Below, piece after piece: positions 63,531 through 64,000 of a stretch of DNA of 64,000 nucleotides. The stretch covers positions 7,246,501 to 7,310,500 of the forward strand of contig NZ_CP036298.1 in NCBI RefSeq assembly GCF_007752135.1. The letters are read 5' to 3'. Numbering within the stretch: position 1 is the stretch's first letter; each line of letters begins with the position of its first letter. This DNA comes from Aureliella helgolandensis (lineage in GTDB: Bacteria; Planctomycetota; Planctomycetia; Pirellulales; Pirellulaceae). Below the pieces are notes generated by a model. That model was not told where the DNA came from. It saw nothing but the letters and a program-made list of their open reading frames with translations, and made no database searches. The position numbers were made by a program, and so were the translations under genes.

Positions 63531-63580
63531 GCGATGACGAGTCACCGCACTCCATAGGGACTGCTACTACTCGTCGTAGC
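63531..63580 (-). repeat. Triple-palindrome 50-bp element, copy 9
   Basis: A GCGATGACGAGTCACCGC (63531-63548, one mismatch), spacer ACTCCATAGGGACT, B GCTACTACTCGTCGTAGC (63563-63580, one mismatch). Confidence 0.85.
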
Positions 63581-64000
63581 TTTCTTGCCCGGCAACCAGA
63601 CGCCCCCCATCGGCCCGGGTCCTGCCTAGAGAGAGGAGACCTTCATAAATCACCCGCGAGCAACCGCTCAGCGCAGTCCCCCCCACCGAGCCTGACGAAA
63701 AATCCACCCAAATAGGCCGTTTGGACGCTGTAATGAAATCGATACGACACGATTTACTCTCTCCCTCTCCCCAAGTGCTTCAGGGGAGAGGTCCGGAGTA
63801 CCAGGACGAAGGGGAGCAGGTTCCGGTTGGGGGATCTGCAAGGTAATAGCCTTATTGAAGGTCCGGTTCGTGTATGTGGGGGCACTAGGGGTGCGCTGTG
63901 GTTGCCGACGCCCATCGGACTTTTCAGAAAGTTGGCATGCGGGAGTTAGCTAGTCACTTCCCAACTGGCCGACTTCTGTATTTTTCTGTCTCCAGCTTTC

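Larger units (their letters stand above)
62944..63600 (-). repeat. ~293-bp higher-order tandem repeat, two full units and a partial third
   Basis: Units begin near 62944, 63236 and 63529. Each consists of the 50-bp element, TTTCTTGCCCGGCAACC, GCCAGCAGGCGTAAACACTA, CCCAGGGAGGG, CTCCCGCTGCGCGAGCAAGG, the AAACCGTTCTTA box and GTCGGTGGCTTA. Identity between units is about 90% by eye. The third unit stops after TTTCTTGCCCGGCAACC. Confidence 0.9.
62423..64000. other. Long non-coding region to the window end
   Basis: 1578 bp. The first 500 bp hold the promoter region of the PEP-CTERM-like gene and nothing I can name. From 62944 on there are two and a bit tandem ~293-bp units, each with a triple-palindrome element. 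After 63600 the sequence is unique, with CTCTCCCTCTCCCC near 63752; the last 25 bp look like the start of the block repeated at 42231 and 42555. Confidence 0.65.

Noticed and set aside
62944-63600. CRISPR array
   Set aside because: Repeat units are about 293 bp, directly adjacent without variable spacers, and no cas gene is present.
1-64000. Prophage, secretion system, defence island or toxin-antitoxin module
   Set aside because: No integrase other than the listed transposases, no phage structural genes, no restriction, CBASS or toxin-antitoxin signatures were recognised.
1-64000. tRNA or rRNA genes
   Set aside because: No cloverleaf with T-loop GGTTCGA-type sequence in the right context and no rRNA conserved blocks were seen; a dedicated scan was not possible.

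Overview
The window looks like a chromosome segment of a planctomycete, most likely of the Pirellulaceae. The markers are a paired DUF1549/DUF1553 cytochrome-type protein and DUF1501 protein, a DUF1559 pseudopilin-like protein, a secreted protein with an N-terminal LEPR-XLL-like motif, a PEP-CTERM-like protein, many Tat or Sec exported enzymes, and long non-coding gaps filled with dispersed repeats. No rRNA, tRNA or CRISPR array was found.

Left part (1-36 kb) is ordinary, densely coded chromosome with both strands used. It holds a uronate isomerase-like fragment, an HtrA protease, a formylglycine-generating-enzyme-like protein, a UbiA-type prenyltransferase, an undecaprenyl-phosphate sugar transferase, the DUF1549/DUF1501 pair followed by yidD, cutA, a SRAP protein, an esterase-like hydrolase, an RluA-type pseudouridine synthase, an iron-uptake operon (feoA-feoA-feoB-Cys-rich peptide), a zinc-ribbon membrane protein, mgtE, larB, argG, dtd, a YdjM-like protein and a CvpA-family protein.

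The centre (about 36.07 kb) holds a dif-like XerCD site in the convergent gap between the CvpA-family gene and accA. Hand-found copies of the FtsK-orienting octamer GGGNAGGG lie mostly on the + strand left of it (13 against 3) and only on the - strand right of it (0 against 11), so they point at the dif-like site from both sides. I read this as the chromosome terminus and consider it the most important signal in the window.

Right part (36-64 kb) is coded almost entirely on the - strand: accA, a protein kinase, an asd-truA-glycosyltransferase operon, rmlA, rmlB, an rmlD-like gene, a 1412-residue TPR protein and a PEP-CTERM-like protein. Between these lie repeat-rich, non-coding blocks with three complete insertion sequences, each with recognisable terminal inverted repeats and target duplications. 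One (IS1380-like) splits a REP-associated tyrosine transposase gene (RAYT) in frame. Around that gene and again near the right end lies a 50-bp element made of three consecutive palindromes, a strong candidate for the REP/BIME substrate family of the RAYT; the ISNCY-type element sits exactly at the base of one of these hairpins.

Functionally, the sugar transferase, the glycosyltransferase, the rml genes, the large TPR protein and the PEP-CTERM-like protein suggest an exopolysaccharide or surface-protein theme, while the rest is housekeeping (amino acids, fatty acids, tRNA modification, metal transport).
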